Assembly (NCBI RefSeq): GCF_002742265.1
Contig: NZ_MDGL01000007.1
Span: 1 to 64,000, forward strand
From: Maribacter sp. 4G9
GTDB taxonomy: Bacteria; Bacteroidota; Bacteroidia; Flavobacteriales; Flavobacteriaceae
Direction of reading: 5' to 3'
Length of the DNA stretch: 64,000 nt
Part shown: in pieces, positions 53,651-62,282 of the stretch
How the letters are laid out: each line of letters opens with the position of its first letter
Numbering within the stretch: position 1 is the first letter of the stretch
Made by a program: the position numbers and the translations under genes
The notes under the pieces: model-generated
What the model was told of the DNA's origin: nothing
What the model saw: only the letters and a program-made list of their open reading frames with translations
The model's database searches: none

Positions 53651-54220
53651 TTGAAATCTAAACAAATTGTGCTTTTTGCATCAGGATCCGGCACCAATGT
53701 TGAAAATATTGCCAATTACTTTGGCGAGCACCCTACTATTGGCATAAAGGCCGTTCTGACCAATAAACGGGATGCCCATGTTCTGGATCGATGTAACCGA
53801 CTGGATATTGACGCGCTTTTTTTCAATAAACATGCCTTTGTAAAAAGTGATTGTGTTTTGAACATCCTAAGGAGTTTTGATCCGGACTTGATTGTTTTAG
53901 CGGGCTTTCTATGGAAAATTCCAGAAAACATCATCGATGCATTTCCCAATAAGGTTGTCAACATTCACCCAGCCCTATTGCCAAAATACGGGGGGAAAGG
54001 AATGTATGGCATGAACGTACATAATGCGGTCAAGGAAAATAAAGAAACGGAAACGGGCATTACAATTCATTATGTAAATGCCAATTATGATGAAGGTGGG
54101 GTTATACAACAAGTTAAGACCAATGTTTCTGAAAGCGATTCGGCAGAAGATATCGCAAGAAAAGTGCACCAATTGGAGTATGAACATTTTCCAAAAGTAA
54201 TTGAAGACCTATTGTCCTAA
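53651..54220 (+). CDS. purN: Phosphoribosylglycinamide formyltransferase
   Basis: A 189-residue purine-synthesis enzyme transferring formyl from 10-formyl-THF to GAR. VLFASGSGTNVENI binds phosphate; VNIHPALLPKYGGKGMYG contains the catalytic His, and an Asn upstream (VLTNKRDAH region) and Asp in YDEGGVI complete the site. TTG at 53651 is the only start giving the full N-terminus. Its stop overlaps the start of the RNase H gene by one base. Confidence 0.94.
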   Translation: MKSKQIVLFASGSGTNVENIANYFGEHPTIGIKAVLTNKRDAHVLDRCNRLDIDALFFNKHAFVKSDCVLNILRSFDPDLIVLAGFLWKIPENIIDAFPNKVVNIHPALLPKYGGKGMYGMNVHNAVKENKETETGITIHYVNANYDEGGVIQQVKTNVSESDSAEDIARKVHQLEYEHFPKVIEDLLS

Positions 54221-54855
54221 TGGGAAAAAAGAAAAAGTTCTATGTGGTTTGGAAGGGTAAAAGACCTGGCATTTATGAGACATGGGAAGATTGTAAGGCC
54301 GCTATAGACGGAGTAAAAGGAGCGGAGTACAAATCATTTGCCACGTTCCAGCTTGCAAAAAAAGCCTATAACGGAAACTATGAAGAATATAAAGGAAAGA
54401 AAAAGGGCGAATCCCAGCTTTCCCCCGAAGCACTTTTAAAAATAGGCCAACCCAACTATCATTCCATTTCCGTGGATGCAGCTTCCAGCGGAAACCCAGG
54501 TATTATGGAGTACCAAGGTGTGGATACTAAAACCAAGAAAAAATTATTCAAACAAGGCCCCTTTGAGCAAGGAACGAATAATATTGGAGAGTTTTTGGCC
54601 ATTGTACATGGCCTTGCATTTCTTAAGGACCGAAATAGTGATCGAATAATTTACACGGATTCCCGCACGGCGATAAGTTGGGTTCGAAAGAAAAAATGTA
54701 ACACCAATTTACCCGAAAACCCAAAGAATAAGGCATTGTTTGACCTTATCAGTAGGGCGGAAAAATGGCTTGAAACAAATTCGTACAATACCCCCATTGT
54801 AAAATGGGAAACCAAGGCTTGGGGAGAAATTCCCGCTGATTTTGGTAGAAAGTAA
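54220..54855 (+). CDS. Ribonuclease H with N-terminal hybrid-binding domain
   Basis: A 211-residue protein: residues 1-50 form a viroplasmin/HBD domain (KFYVVWKGKRPGIYETWEDC, SFATFQLAKKAY), and residues about 80-210 an RNase H fold with the acidic site: Asp in ISVDAASSGNPG, Glu in NNIGEFLAIVHGL, Asp in IIYTDSRTAISWV and Asp in PADFGRK. It degrades RNA in RNA-DNA hybrids. It is co-transcribed with purN. Confidence 0.92.
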   Translation: MGKKKKFYVVWKGKRPGIYETWEDCKAAIDGVKGAEYKSFATFQLAKKAYNGNYEEYKGKKKGESQLSPEALLKIGQPNYHSISVDAASSGNPGIMEYQGVDTKTKKKLFKQGPFEQGTNNIGEFLAIVHGLAFLKDRNSDRIIYTDSRTAISWVRKKKCNTNLPENPKNKALFDLISRAEKWLETNSYNTPIVKWETKAWGEIPADFGRK

Positions 54856-54915
54856 TTTTTGATAACTATTCAAAATTGTACCGGTCTATCAACTACAATT
54901 CCCTTGGCAAATCAT

Positions 54916-54923
54916 TATATTTG
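54916..54923 (+). promoter_or_regulatory. Candidate -7 box for the PfkB kinase gene
   Basis: TATATTTG matches TAnnTTTG exactly and lies 22 bases before the ATG at 54946. It supports the later start, because it would lie inside a longer reading frame starting at 54859. Confidence 0.4.
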
Positions 54924-54945
54924 CAACTTCATTTTCAACCACGGT

Positions 54946-55872
54946 ATGGGCAAGCTTTTAATTGTAGGAACGGTAGCATTCGATGCCATTGAAACCCCTT
55001 TTGGCAAAACGGACAAAATTTTGGGGGGAGCCGCTACTTTTATAGGTTTGGCAGCTTCACAGTTTGACGTTGATGCCGCCATCGTTTCAGTAGTAGGTGA
55101 AGACTTTCCCAAAGCATACCTAGATCTGTTAGAGGATAGGAACATCGACATTTCCGCTCTTGAGGTAGTCAAAGGAGGTAAAACTTTTTTTTGGAAGGGC
55201 AAATATCACAACGACCTTAATTCTAGGGATACTTTGGTCACCGAGCTAAATGTGTTGGCCGATTTCAAGCCTTTGGTACCAAATAATTATAAGGACTCAG
55301 ATGTTGTTATGCTGGGAAATTTGCACCCAAATATCCAGATGAGTGTAATTGATCAAATGGAAAAACGACCAAAGATCATCATATTGGATACGATGAATTT
55401 TTGGATGGACCATACTTTGCCCGAGTTGACAGAGGTTGTTAAAAAAATAGACGTTCTAACAATTAACGATGAGGAAGCTAGGCAATTAACCGGGGAATAT
55501 TCCTTGGTAAAGGCAGCCCAGAAGATTTTTCAAATGGGTCCCGACTACGTTGTCATTAAAAAGGGCGAACATGGAGCACTCCTTTTTCATGAGGAACAAG
55601 TGTTTTTTGCCCCGGCCCTGCCCTTGGAGGATGTTTTTGACCCCACAGGAGCCGGCGACACCTTTGCCGGAGGCTTTTCTGGCTATTTGGCAGCTTCGGA
55701 GGATGTTTCCTTTGATAATTTGAAAAAAGCCGTCATACATGGCTCGAACCTCGCATCGTTCTCCGTAGAAAAATTTGGAACAGAACGGATGTTGGACCTC
55801 GGTAGGGATGAGATCAATAGTAGGTTACATCAGTTTAAAGCACTTACACAGTTTGAAATTGAATTACAATAA
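54946..55872 (+). CDS. PfkB family sugar or nucleoside kinase
   Basis: A 308-residue kinase. GKLLIVGTVAFDAIETPFG opens, LGGAATFIGLAASQFD binds substrate, and DPTGAGDTFAGGF (Asp of GAGD as base) forms the anion hole. The 'VG..A.D.I..P.G....LGGAA.F' opening is that of a subgroup sometimes annotated as sugar kinase of unknown specificity. The ATG at 54946 is preferred over an upstream in-frame start that would add 29 non-conserved residues. A terminator and purF follow. Confidence 0.88.
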   Translation: MGKLLIVGTVAFDAIETPFGKTDKILGGAATFIGLAASQFDVDAAIVSVVGEDFPKAYLDLLEDRNIDISALEVVKGGKTFFWKGKYHNDLNSRDTLVTELNVLADFKPLVPNNYKDSDVVMLGNLHPNIQMSVIDQMEKRPKIIILDTMNFWMDHTLPELTEVVKKIDVLTINDEEARQLTGEYSLVKAAQKIFQMGPDYVVIKKGEHGALLFHEEQVFFAPALPLEDVFDPTGAGDTFAGGFSGYLAASEDVSFDNLKKAVIHGSNLASFSVEKFGTERMLDLGRDEINSRLHQFKALTQFEIELQ

Positions 55873-55879
55873 TCCTCGG

Positions 55880-55900
55880 CCCCACTCTTGGGGTTTTTTT
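55880..55900 (+). terminator. Terminator between the kinase gene and purF
   Basis: CCCCA pairs with TGGGG around a 4-base loop, followed by seven T. It leaves only 13 bases before the purF start, so purF expression may depend on read-through or on a promoter inside the kinase gene. Confidence 0.75.
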
Positions 55901-55913
55901 AATATGTACACCA

Positions 55914-57812
55914 ATGAGTGACGCAATAAAACACGAGTGTGGCATATCGGTAATCAGACTGCTCAAGCCTCTTGAATATTATAAGGAAAAATATGGCTCG
56001 GCCTTTTATGGGGTAAACAAAATGTACCTCATGATGGAAAAGCAACATAACCGAGGCCAGGATGGTGCCGGTTTTGCGAGCATTAAGTTGGATGTAGAGG
56101 CAGGGCAACGGTATATGAGCAGAGTTCGTTCCTGCCAGCAACAGCCTATACAGGATATTTTTGCCCAAATCAATGAAAGGATCAATAAGGAGCTTAAGGA
56201 CCATCCGGAGTATGAGAATGACGTGAGGCTTCAAAAAAATAACATTCCATATATAGGGGAGTTGTTGTTGGGTCATGTCCGTTATGGAACATTTGGGAAA
56301 AATAGTATAGAAAGTGTCCATCCATTCTTAAGGCAAAATAACTGGATGCACAGGAACCTCATCGTGGCTGGTAATTTTAACCTTACCAATGTTCACGAGC
56401 TATTCGATAATTTGGTTCAATTGGGACAGCACCCAAAGGAAATGGCCGATACGGTGACCGTAATGGAAAAAATAGGTCACTTCTTGGACGACGCCGTTGC
56501 CAAACTTTATAAGCAGATCAAAAAGGAAGGCTTCAATAAGCAGGAGGCATCGCCTATTATAGCTGAAAGATTAAAAGTCTCAAAAATATTGAAACGGGCG
56601 GCCAAGAATTTTGATGGCGGCTTTGCCATGGCCGGACTACTGGGACATGGAGATGCATTTGTATTAAGAGATCCCGCCGGTATAAGACCCGCTTATTACT
56701 ATAAGGATGATGAAATAGTTGTGGTTGCTTCGGAAAGACCGGCCATTCAAACGGTTTTTAATGTTCCTTTTGAGGAAGTAATGGAATTGGAACCTGGAAA
56801 CGCCATTATTGTAAAAAAGAACGGTACTACTAGAATTAAGCAAATTTTGGAGCCTAGGGAGCGCAAGGCTTGTTCCTTTGAACGTATTTATTTCTCCAGG
56901 GGAAGTGACAAAGAAATTTACCAAGAGCGAAAAATGCTGGGAAAATTGGTGTTTCCACAAATTCTTAAGGCCATAGACCATGATCTTAAAAATACCGTTT
57001 TCTCCTATATCCCTAACACAGCGGAAACATCTTTCTTTGGCATGGTCAAAGAAGCCCAAAATTATCTTAACAAGAAAAAAGAAGAACAGATTCTTTCCAT
57101 AGGTGCCAATATTACAAGTGAAGAGTTACATGAAATTCTAGAGGTAAGGCCCAGAATTGAAAAAGTTGCCATTAAGGATGCCAAACTTAGAACCTTCATT
57201 ACACAGGATGACAGTAGGGATGATTTAGTGGCCCATGTATATGATATCTCCTATGGGTCCGTCAAACAGGGCGATAATTTGGTGATTATAGACGATAGTA
57301 TCGTTAGAGGTACAACTTTAAAGAAAAGTATCCTAAAAATCCTTGATAGGCTTTTACCTAAAAAAATAATTGTGGTTTCTTCGGCACCACAGATTAGATA
57401 CCCGGACTGTTATGGGATCGATATGGCCAAACTTGAAGACTTTATAGCCTTTAGGGCGGCTTTGGCACTTCATGAAGAAAACAACACATGGCAAATTATA
57501 GAGGATGTCTATAAAAAATGTGTCGAACAGGTTACAACAAGGGACAAGGATATTATCAATTATGTAAAGGAAATTTATGCTCCCTTTAGCGCGGACCAGA
57601 TTTCCAAGAAGATTGGTGAACTGTTAAGCCCCAGTGATATTAAAGCAGAAGTTCAAATAATCTATCAAGGTATTGGCAGTCTTCACCAAGCCTGTCCTAA
57701 AAATTTGGGTGATTGGTATTTCACCGGCAACTATCCAACACCGGGAGGTAATAGGGTCGTCAATAGAGCTTTTATAAATTTTTTCGAGGGAAAGAACGAA
57801 AGGGCTTATTGA
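55914..57812 (+). CDS. purF: Amidophosphoribosyltransferase
   Basis: A 632-residue enzyme, the first step of purine synthesis. The N-terminal glutamine amidotransferase site would be Cys9 (KHECGI) after removal of a short propeptide; HNRGQDGAGFA and GHVRYGTFG follow. The phosphoribosyltransferase part has the PRPP loop VIIDDSIVRGTT (about residues 458-469). It is longer than the enterobacterial enzyme (about 505), with extra segments between the two halves and at the C-terminus; this longer type is known in Bacteroidetes. purN lies three genes upstream. Confidence 0.9.
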   Translation: MSDAIKHECGISVIRLLKPLEYYKEKYGSAFYGVNKMYLMMEKQHNRGQDGAGFASIKLDVEAGQRYMSRVRSCQQQPIQDIFAQINERINKELKDHPEYENDVRLQKNNIPYIGELLLGHVRYGTFGKNSIESVHPFLRQNNWMHRNLIVAGNFNLTNVHELFDNLVQLGQHPKEMADTVTVMEKIGHFLDDAVAKLYKQIKKEGFNKQEASPIIAERLKVSKILKRAAKNFDGGFAMAGLLGHGDAFVLRDPAGIRPAYYYKDDEIVVVASERPAIQTVFNVPFEEVMELEPGNAIIVKKNGTTRIKQILEPRERKACSFERIYFSRGSDKEIYQERKMLGKLVFPQILKAIDHDLKNTVFSYIPNTAETSFFGMVKEAQNYLNKKKEEQILSIGANITSEELHEILEVRPRIEKVAIKDAKLRTFITQDDSRDDLVAHVYDISYGSVKQGDNLVIIDDSIVRGTTLKKSILKILDRLLPKKIIVVSSAPQIRYPDCYGIDMAKLEDFIAFRAALALHEENNTWQIIEDVYKKCVEQVTTRDKDIINYVKEIYAPFSADQISKKIGELLSPSDIKAEVQIIYQGIGSLHQACPKNLGDWYFTGNYPTPGGNRVVNRAFINFFEGKNERAY

Positions 57813-57845
57813 TGGAAAAGATTCTTTCAACCTAATAACTATGCG

Positions 57846-57874
57846 TTTCATCGACAAAAGATGTATTTCATCGA
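57846..57874 (+). promoter_or_regulatory. Direct repeat upstream of small RNA copy 1
   Basis: TTTCATCGA occurs at 57846-57854 and again at 57866-57874, 20 bases apart (two helical turns), ending nine bases before the TTG element of the copy 1 promoter. The geometry fits an activator binding as a dimer to direct repeats. The motif is absent before copies 2 and 3. Confidence 0.4.
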
Positions 57875-57882
57875 TGTAATGA

Positions 57883-57911
57883 TTGTTCAGGTAGCACTAA
57901 CCTTACTTTTA
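57883..57911 (+). promoter_or_regulatory. Promoter of small RNA copy 1
   Basis: TTG (57883-57885), 18 bases, TACTTTTA (57904-57911, 7 of 8). The expected start of transcription is about 57917, exactly where the conserved element begins. Confidence 0.6.
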
Positions 57912-57916
57912 AGCTT

Positions 57917-57988
57917 GCCATAGCATAAGTAGGTTAAGTTCATGGTAAGATTTGGGGCAAAAAAGGTGGAGGACTCTCCACCTTTTTT
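57917..57988 (+). ncRNA. Tandem small RNA, copy 1
   Basis: A 72-base unit. Its first 41 bases are shared with copies 2 and 3 (one difference to copy 2). GCCAU (57917-57921) can pair with AUGGU (57942-57946) to form a 5-bp stem over a 20-base loop that is identical in copies 1 and 2; copy 3 differs by one base. The single-stranded joint UAAGAUUUGGGG follows. The 3' end is a Rho-independent terminator, A6-GGTGGAG, 4-base loop, CTCCACC-T6. No reading frame of length. Function unknown; a regulatory RNA is likely. I do not recognise the family. Confidence 0.8.
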
Positions 57989-58111
57989 ATTTCCTGCCAT
58001 TTACAAATTATCCGACTTTCCCTTGCTGTAGGATAATAATACAACTTTGGCATTTCAACTAAGGTTTAGGCCGTTCAACCAATTCCTTTTTATTTGGACC
58101 TTCTTTAGATA

Positions 58112-58119
58112 TATCTTTG
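58112..58119 (+). promoter_or_regulatory. -7 box of small RNA copy 2
   Basis: TATCTTTG is an exact match to TAnnTTTG, 4 bases before the conserved element. The nearest TTG (58094-58096) is 15 bases upstream, shorter than usual. Confidence 0.55.
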
Positions 58120-58123
58120 GAGG

Positions 58124-58195
58124 ACCATAGCATAAGTAGGTTAAGTTCATGGTAAGATTTGGGGAAAAAAGGTGGAGCTATGCTCCGCCTTTTTT
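58124..58195 (+). ncRNA. Tandem small RNA, copy 2
   Basis: A 72-base unit. The 5' stem is ACCAU (58124-58128) with AUGGU (58149-58153): the first pair is A-U where copies 1 and 3 have G-U, so the pairing is kept. The terminator is A6-GGTGGAGC, TAT loop, GCTCCGCC-T6; its loop and one base differ from copy 1 but the stem is intact (U-G pair). The 41-base head differs from copy 1 only at its first base. Confidence 0.8.
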
Positions 58196-58298
58196 ATTTT
58201 GACCGCATATCAATTACATACCGTTCAAGAAATCAGGTCTCTAGTAAGGAGAAAAGAAAATTTTTTAACATTTCTTTTTTTATTTCCCACAATACCAG

Positions 58299-58306
58299 TA
58301 ATTTAG
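58299..58306 (+). promoter_or_regulatory. -7 box of small RNA copy 3
   Basis: TAATTTAG (7 of 8 to TAnnTTTG), 4 bases before the conserved element, with a T-rich stretch in place of the -33 TTG. Confidence 0.4.
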
Positions 58307-58310
58307 TCTT

Positions 58311-58382
58311 GCCATAGCATAAGTAGGTTAAGTTTATGGTAAGATTTGGGACGAAAAGGGTGGAGGTTTCTCCGCCCTTTTC
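58311..58382 (+). ncRNA. Tandem small RNA, copy 3
   Basis: A 72-base unit, the most diverged copy. Its stem GCCAU (58311-58315) with AUGGU (58336-58340) gains an extra A-U pair because C is replaced by T at 58335. The terminator stem is GAAAAGGGTGGAG with CTCCGCCCTTTTC: two positions that are A-T in copy 1 are G-C here, a double compensatory change. T-run weaker (TTTTC). The head differs from copy 1 at only two of 41 bases. Confidence 0.78.
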
Positions 58383-58393
58383 TATTATATGCA

Positions 58394-58429
58394 CAAAAAA
58401 ACCACTTACAGATCTCTCTATAAGTGGTT
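58394..58429 (-). terminator. Terminator of sodA
   Basis: AACCACTTA (58400-58408) pairs with TAAGTGGTT (58421-58429); on the minus strand the stem runs into a T-rich tract. It lies 29 bases after the sodA stop and 11 bases from the end of small RNA copy 3. Confidence 0.82.
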
Positions 58430-58458
58430 CTTGATTTAACTTCTGTATTCTTTTGAGA

Positions 58459-59067
58459 CTATTTATTGGCTTCGTACAATTTTGAAACCTCGCCCCAATT
58501 GATGATATTGAAAAATGCATTGATATAATCCGGACGTTTGTTTTGGTAGTTTAGGTAATATGCATGTTCCCACACATCCAATCCCAAAATAGGATACCCC
58601 CCACAACCTACACCGGGCATTATGGGTGTATCCTGATTAGGTGTGGAACAAATTTCCACTTTACCACCTTTATGGACACATAGCCAGGCCCAACCAGATC
58701 CAAATCTAGATCCCGCCGCATCACTGAATTTATCTTTAAAACCTTCAAAGGAACCAAAAGCACCATCAATTGCTTTTGCTAAATCTCCAGAAGGTTTTCC
58801 CCCTCCGTTTGGGGAAAGTATAGTCCAAAATAAAGAGTGGTTAAAAAAACCTCCTCCATTATTGCGGACTCCCATATTGTTCATATCCAGATTGGATAAA
58901 ATATCCTCGATTGATTTGCCATCCAGGTCTGTTCCTTCAATTGCTGCATTTAGCTTTGAAGTATACCCATTATGATGTTTGGTATGATGTATTTCCATTG
59001 TCCTAGCATCTATATGAGGTTCCAGGGCATCATATGCATAGGGCAAATTCGGTAATTGAAAAGCCAT
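58459..59067 (-). CDS. sodA: Superoxide dismutase, Fe/Mn type
   Basis: A 202-residue enzyme dismutating superoxide in the cytoplasm. Metal ligands: His in [18 protein letters not shown] (His about 27), His in [13 protein letters not shown] (about 77), Asp in [16 protein letters not shown] (about 163) and His three residues on. The GNNGGG-like motif favours the Fe/Mn class; metal specificity cannot be settled by eye. It is convergent with the small RNA array. Confidence 0.95.
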   Translation of the reverse strand: MAFQLPNLPYAYDALEPHIDARTMEIHHTKHHNGYTSKLNAAIEGTDLDGKSIEDILSNLDMNNMGVRNNGGGFFNHSLFWTILSPNGGGKPSGDLAKAIDGAFGSFEGFKDKFSDAAGSRFGSGWAWLCVHKGGKVEICSTPNQDTPIMPGVGCGGYPILGLDVWEHAYYLNYQNKRPDYINAFFNIINWGEVSKLYEANK

Positions 59068-59101
59068 AATTTATTTGTTTTTAAGATTAATATTAATATC
59101 C

Positions 59102-59109
59102 CAAATTTA
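59102..59109 (-). promoter_or_regulatory. Candidate -7 box for sodA
   Basis: On the minus strand TAAATTTG matches TAnnTTTG exactly, 34 bases before the sodA start. Confidence 0.4.
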
Positions 59110-59185
59110 AGGATTTTAACATTTATATTAACCCAATTATTTGTTAAGAACTGTTTCATTATCCTTATTTTGCGGATAAAAATAG

Positions 59186-62100
59186 GTGCAAAAAAGTACG
59201 TTTAGGATATACAATGCCTCTGCAGGTTCTGGTAAGACCTATGCGCTCTCAAAGGCCTATCTTAAAATTGTTCTTTCCAGCCCCTATAGTTTTAAAAGAA
59301 TTTTGGCCATTACGTTTACCAATAAGGCGGTAAACGAAATGAAATATAGAATTCTGGACAGCCTTGATTCCTTCTCCAGGGTCAGTTTATTGGATAATGC
59401 GCCCCCGCTCTTTCTTGAACTTAAGGAAGATCTGGATTTAAGTATGGAAGCTTTGAGGGATTTATCTAAGCTCCGTTTAAAGGAAATACTTCATAATTAT
59501 GCTTTTTTTGATGTTTCAACCATTGATAAGTTTACGCACAGGGTTATTAGGACTTTTGCCAAAGACCTAAAACTATCCCAGAATTTTGAAGTGGTCCTTG
59601 ATATGGACTTGTTGCTTTCCGAAGCGGTTGCCCGCGTTTTGTCAAAAGCCGGTGAAGACCCGGAACTCACCAAAATCCTAATGGATTTTGCCATGGAAAA
59701 AATAGACGAGGATAAAAGTTGGGACATTGGATATGACCTGTTGAAAATTGGAAAACTCCTAAAAGACGAAACCAACACCTATCACCTTCAACGATTTAAA
59801 GAAAAGAAACTGTCCGATTTTATTTCATTACAAAACCACATCCAATCGCTCATTTCAATCAGTGAAAAAGAAATTCGACGTATTGCTAAAGACACGCTTT
59901 CCTTTATAAGCGCTAGTGGAATTGAAGAATCCAATTTTCCAAGACAAACACTTCCTAACCATTTTAGAAAAATTCTGGACGGGATCCTTAGTCCCAATGT
60001 CCTTTACAACAATAAATTGGAGGAAAATTTGATAGAAGGCAAAATATTAAAAGTCGGTTTGGGGAATCCATCGGAAGAATTTGCAAAAACCATTTTACAG
60101 AAATTCTTGAATATTAAAGAAAATATCTTTCAAAGAGGTTTTCTGGCCAATATTTACGTCAACCTTGTTCCCCTAACGCTTTTAAACACTATTGAACAGG
60201 AGTTAAAGCAAATTCAAACCGAGAAGGACCAACTTTCCATTTCAGAATTTAACCAAATCATTTCAAAGGAAATTAAGAATCAACCTGCCCCGTTCATTTA
60301 TGAGCGATTGGGCGAGAAATACAAACACTATTTTATAGACGAATTTCAGGACACTTCTGAAATGCAGTGGAACAATTTGATTCCCTTAATAGCAAATGCC
60401 CTGGAAGGTACGGATGACCAGGGAAGGTCAGGCTCCTTGTTCTTGGTGGGGGACGCCAAGCAGGCCATATATCGCTGGCGTGGTGGTCACGCTGAGCAAT
60501 TTTTGGATCTGGCAACAAAAAAGAACAATCCCTTTTCAATTGAAGGGGAAACCCACCAATTGCCTAAAAATTATCGGAGTCAAGACGAAATCATCAGGTT
60601 CAACAATGAATTTTTCCAGAACGTTGGCGGTCTTTTGGATAATCCAACGTATCAAGCATTTTTTAAGGCAGGGAATCAACAGGAAACGAACAATAAATCA
60701 GGTGGATACGTCAAACTAAGTTTTTTACAGGAGGAGATGGACACAGCCTATGGTGAAAAGGTTCTGCAAGCCATCGAAAACTCGTTAAAAGCGGGATTCC
60801 TATATGGGGATATCTGCATCTTGGTTCGGAAAAAGAAACATGGTGTGGCCCTTACAAATTTTTTAATGGACAAAGAGGTTCCGGTCATATCTTCGGATTC
60901 CTTATTACTCTCCACCAGCCCTAAAGTTCAGTTTTTGATTTCATTGGTCAGGTTTATGTTAATATCAGATGACCCAGCAACCAATTATGGGATTCTGGAT
61001 TATTTGTCCGGTTCAGAAGAGAACAAGCATGACTTTATCCGTTTTCACTTAAACGACCTACCACAGTTTTTAAGTACCGAGTATACGTTTGATATCGAAA
61101 AGATCAAAGGTCGGTCACTGTTGGATTCCATGGAACACGCCATTAAGGTTTTTGATTTGGCGAAAGAATCTGATGCACATCTTATGTCTTTCATGGATTT
61201 TGTTTTCGATATGGAACAGCAATACGGCACGGATGCCCAATCCTTATTGAACAATTGGGAACTTAAATCAAATACCTTAAGTATTGGCGCACCTGAGGAT
61301 TCCAGGGCAGTGCAGGTCATGACCATCCATAAATCCAAGGGGTTGGAATTTCCAGTGGTCATTTTTCCCTATGCAAACACCAACATATATGAGGAAATAG
61401 ACCCAAAACTTTGGATGCCGGTTAATCCTGAACTATTTCTAGGGTTTGATGAATTGTTGATCAGCAAAAAGCAGGAAGTCAAAAACTACGGGGAAATTGG
61501 GGCCAGACTCTTTGAGCAAGAGCACCAAAGGCTTCAATTGGATGCTTTGAACCTATTATATGTGGCCCTGACAAGAGGGGTAAACGCCCTCTACATCATC
61601 AGCTGTCAAGACTTAAAGAAAGATGGGGATTATAAACCCGAGTACTATTCCGGACTATTTATTAAATATCTGATGGATAAAGGTCTTTGGAACCAGGATG
61701 TACTTGAGTACGAATTTGGAAAAATGAACCCGCCCAAAAGGCGTCAAATTAGGGAAGGTAATACCAATACGGTTCCCTATCTTTATTCCTACAAAGATAG
61801 GGATTCCTTCAAAATAAATACCAAGGCCGGAATGCTTTGGGATACGGAAAGGGAAATCGCATTGGAACAAGGAAATGTATACCATCATATCCTACAGCAT
61901 GTTAACTCCAAAAAAGACTTGGGAGCTGCTTTGGAAAAGGCCTTGCAGAAAGGAGTTTTAAGTGGGTCTTCCTTTGAATACGTACGTGAAACACTTATTA
62001 AACTAATAGGTCATCCGGATCTGAACGAATTTTATGGGGAGGATATCATCGCCTATAATGAAAAAGAACTACTATTATCAAATGGGTCCATCTTAATACC

Positions 62101-62281
62101 GGACCGCGTTGTCCTCATGGGAAATAGTATCAGTATCATTGACTATAAGACAGGGAAAAAAAGTCCCAAATACAAAGAACAATTGGAATCCTATGCAAAT
62201 GCATATCAAGACATGGGATACAGGGTAAAAAATAAAATCATTGCTTATATTAACGAGAATATAATTGTAGAATTTATTTAA
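59186..62281 (+). CDS. AddA/RecB-like helicase-nuclease
   Basis: A 1031-residue UvrD/Rep-type enzyme for double-strand break repair. Walker A is [16 protein letters not shown] (residues 9-24); [11 protein letters not shown] is motif Ia, [14 protein letters not shown] motif [15 protein letters not shown] motif [17 protein letters not shown] motif V and [14 protein letters not shown] motif VI. A C-terminal RecB-type nuclease has [30 protein letters not shown] and [12 protein letters not shown] at 59186 is the start that preserves the N-terminal motif. The AddB-type partner is not adjacent in this window. Confidence 0.9.
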   Translation: MQKSTFRIYNASAGSGKTYALSKAYLKIVLSSPYSFKRILAITFTNKAVNEMKYRILDSLDSFSRVSLLDNAPPLFLELKEDLDLSMEALRDLSKLRLKEILHNYAFFDVSTIDKFTHRVIRTFAKDLKLSQNFEVVLDMDLLLSEAVARVLSKAGEDPELTKILMDFAMEKIDEDKSWDIGYDLLKIGKLLKDETNTYHLQRFKEKKLSDFISLQNHIQSLISISEKEIRRIAKDTLSFISASGIEESNFPRQTLPNHFRKILDGILSPNVLYNNKLEENLIEGKILKVGLGNPSEEFAKTILQKFLNIKENIFQRGFLANIYVNLVPLTLLNTIEQELKQIQTEKDQLSISEFNQIISKEIKNQPAPFIYERLGEKYKHYFIDEFQDTSEMQWNNLIPLIANALEGTDDQGRSGSLFLVGDAKQAIYRWRGGHAEQFLDLATKKNNPFSIEGETHQLPKNYRSQDEIIRFNNEFFQNVGGLLDNPTYQAFFKAGNQQETNNKSGGYVKLSFLQEEMDTAYGEKVLQAIENSLKAGFLYGDICILVRKKKHGVALTNFLMDKEVPVISSDSLLLSTSPKVQFLISLVRFMLISDDPATNYGILDYLSGSEENKHDFIRFHLNDLPQFLSTEYTFDIEKIKGRSLLDSMEHAIKVFDLAKESDAHLMSFMDFVFDMEQQYGTDAQSLLNNWELKSNTLSIGAPEDSRAVQVMTIHKSKGLEFPVVIFPYANTNIYEEIDPKLWMPVNPELFLGFDELLISKKQEVKNYGEIGARLFEQEHQRLQLDALNLLYVALTRGVNALYIISCQDLKKDGDYKPEYYSGLFIKYLMDKGLWNQDVLEYEFGKMNPPKRRQIREGNTNTVPYLYSYKDRDSFKINTKAGMLWDTEREIALEQGNVYHHILQHVNSKKDLGAALEKALQKGVLSGSSFEYVRETLIKLIGHPDLNEFYGEDIIAYNEKELLLSNGSILIPDRVVLMGNSISIIDYKTGKKSPKYKEQLESYANAYQDMGYRVKNKIIAYINENIIVEFI

Positions 62282-62282
62282 T

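Larger units (their letters stand above)
57813..58458. other. Intergenic region with three tandem small-RNA genes
   Basis: The 646-base gap between purF and sodA has no protein gene. It carries three copies of a 72-base promoter-RNA-terminator unit in the same direction as purF, with start-to-start distances of 207 and 187 bases, and the sodA terminator at its end. The spacers between copies do not resemble one another. Confidence 0.85.

Noticed and set aside
57813-58458. CRISPR array or tRNA cluster in the purF-sodA gap
   Set aside because: Three repeats only, spacers of unequal length, each repeat carrying its own terminator; no cloverleaf.
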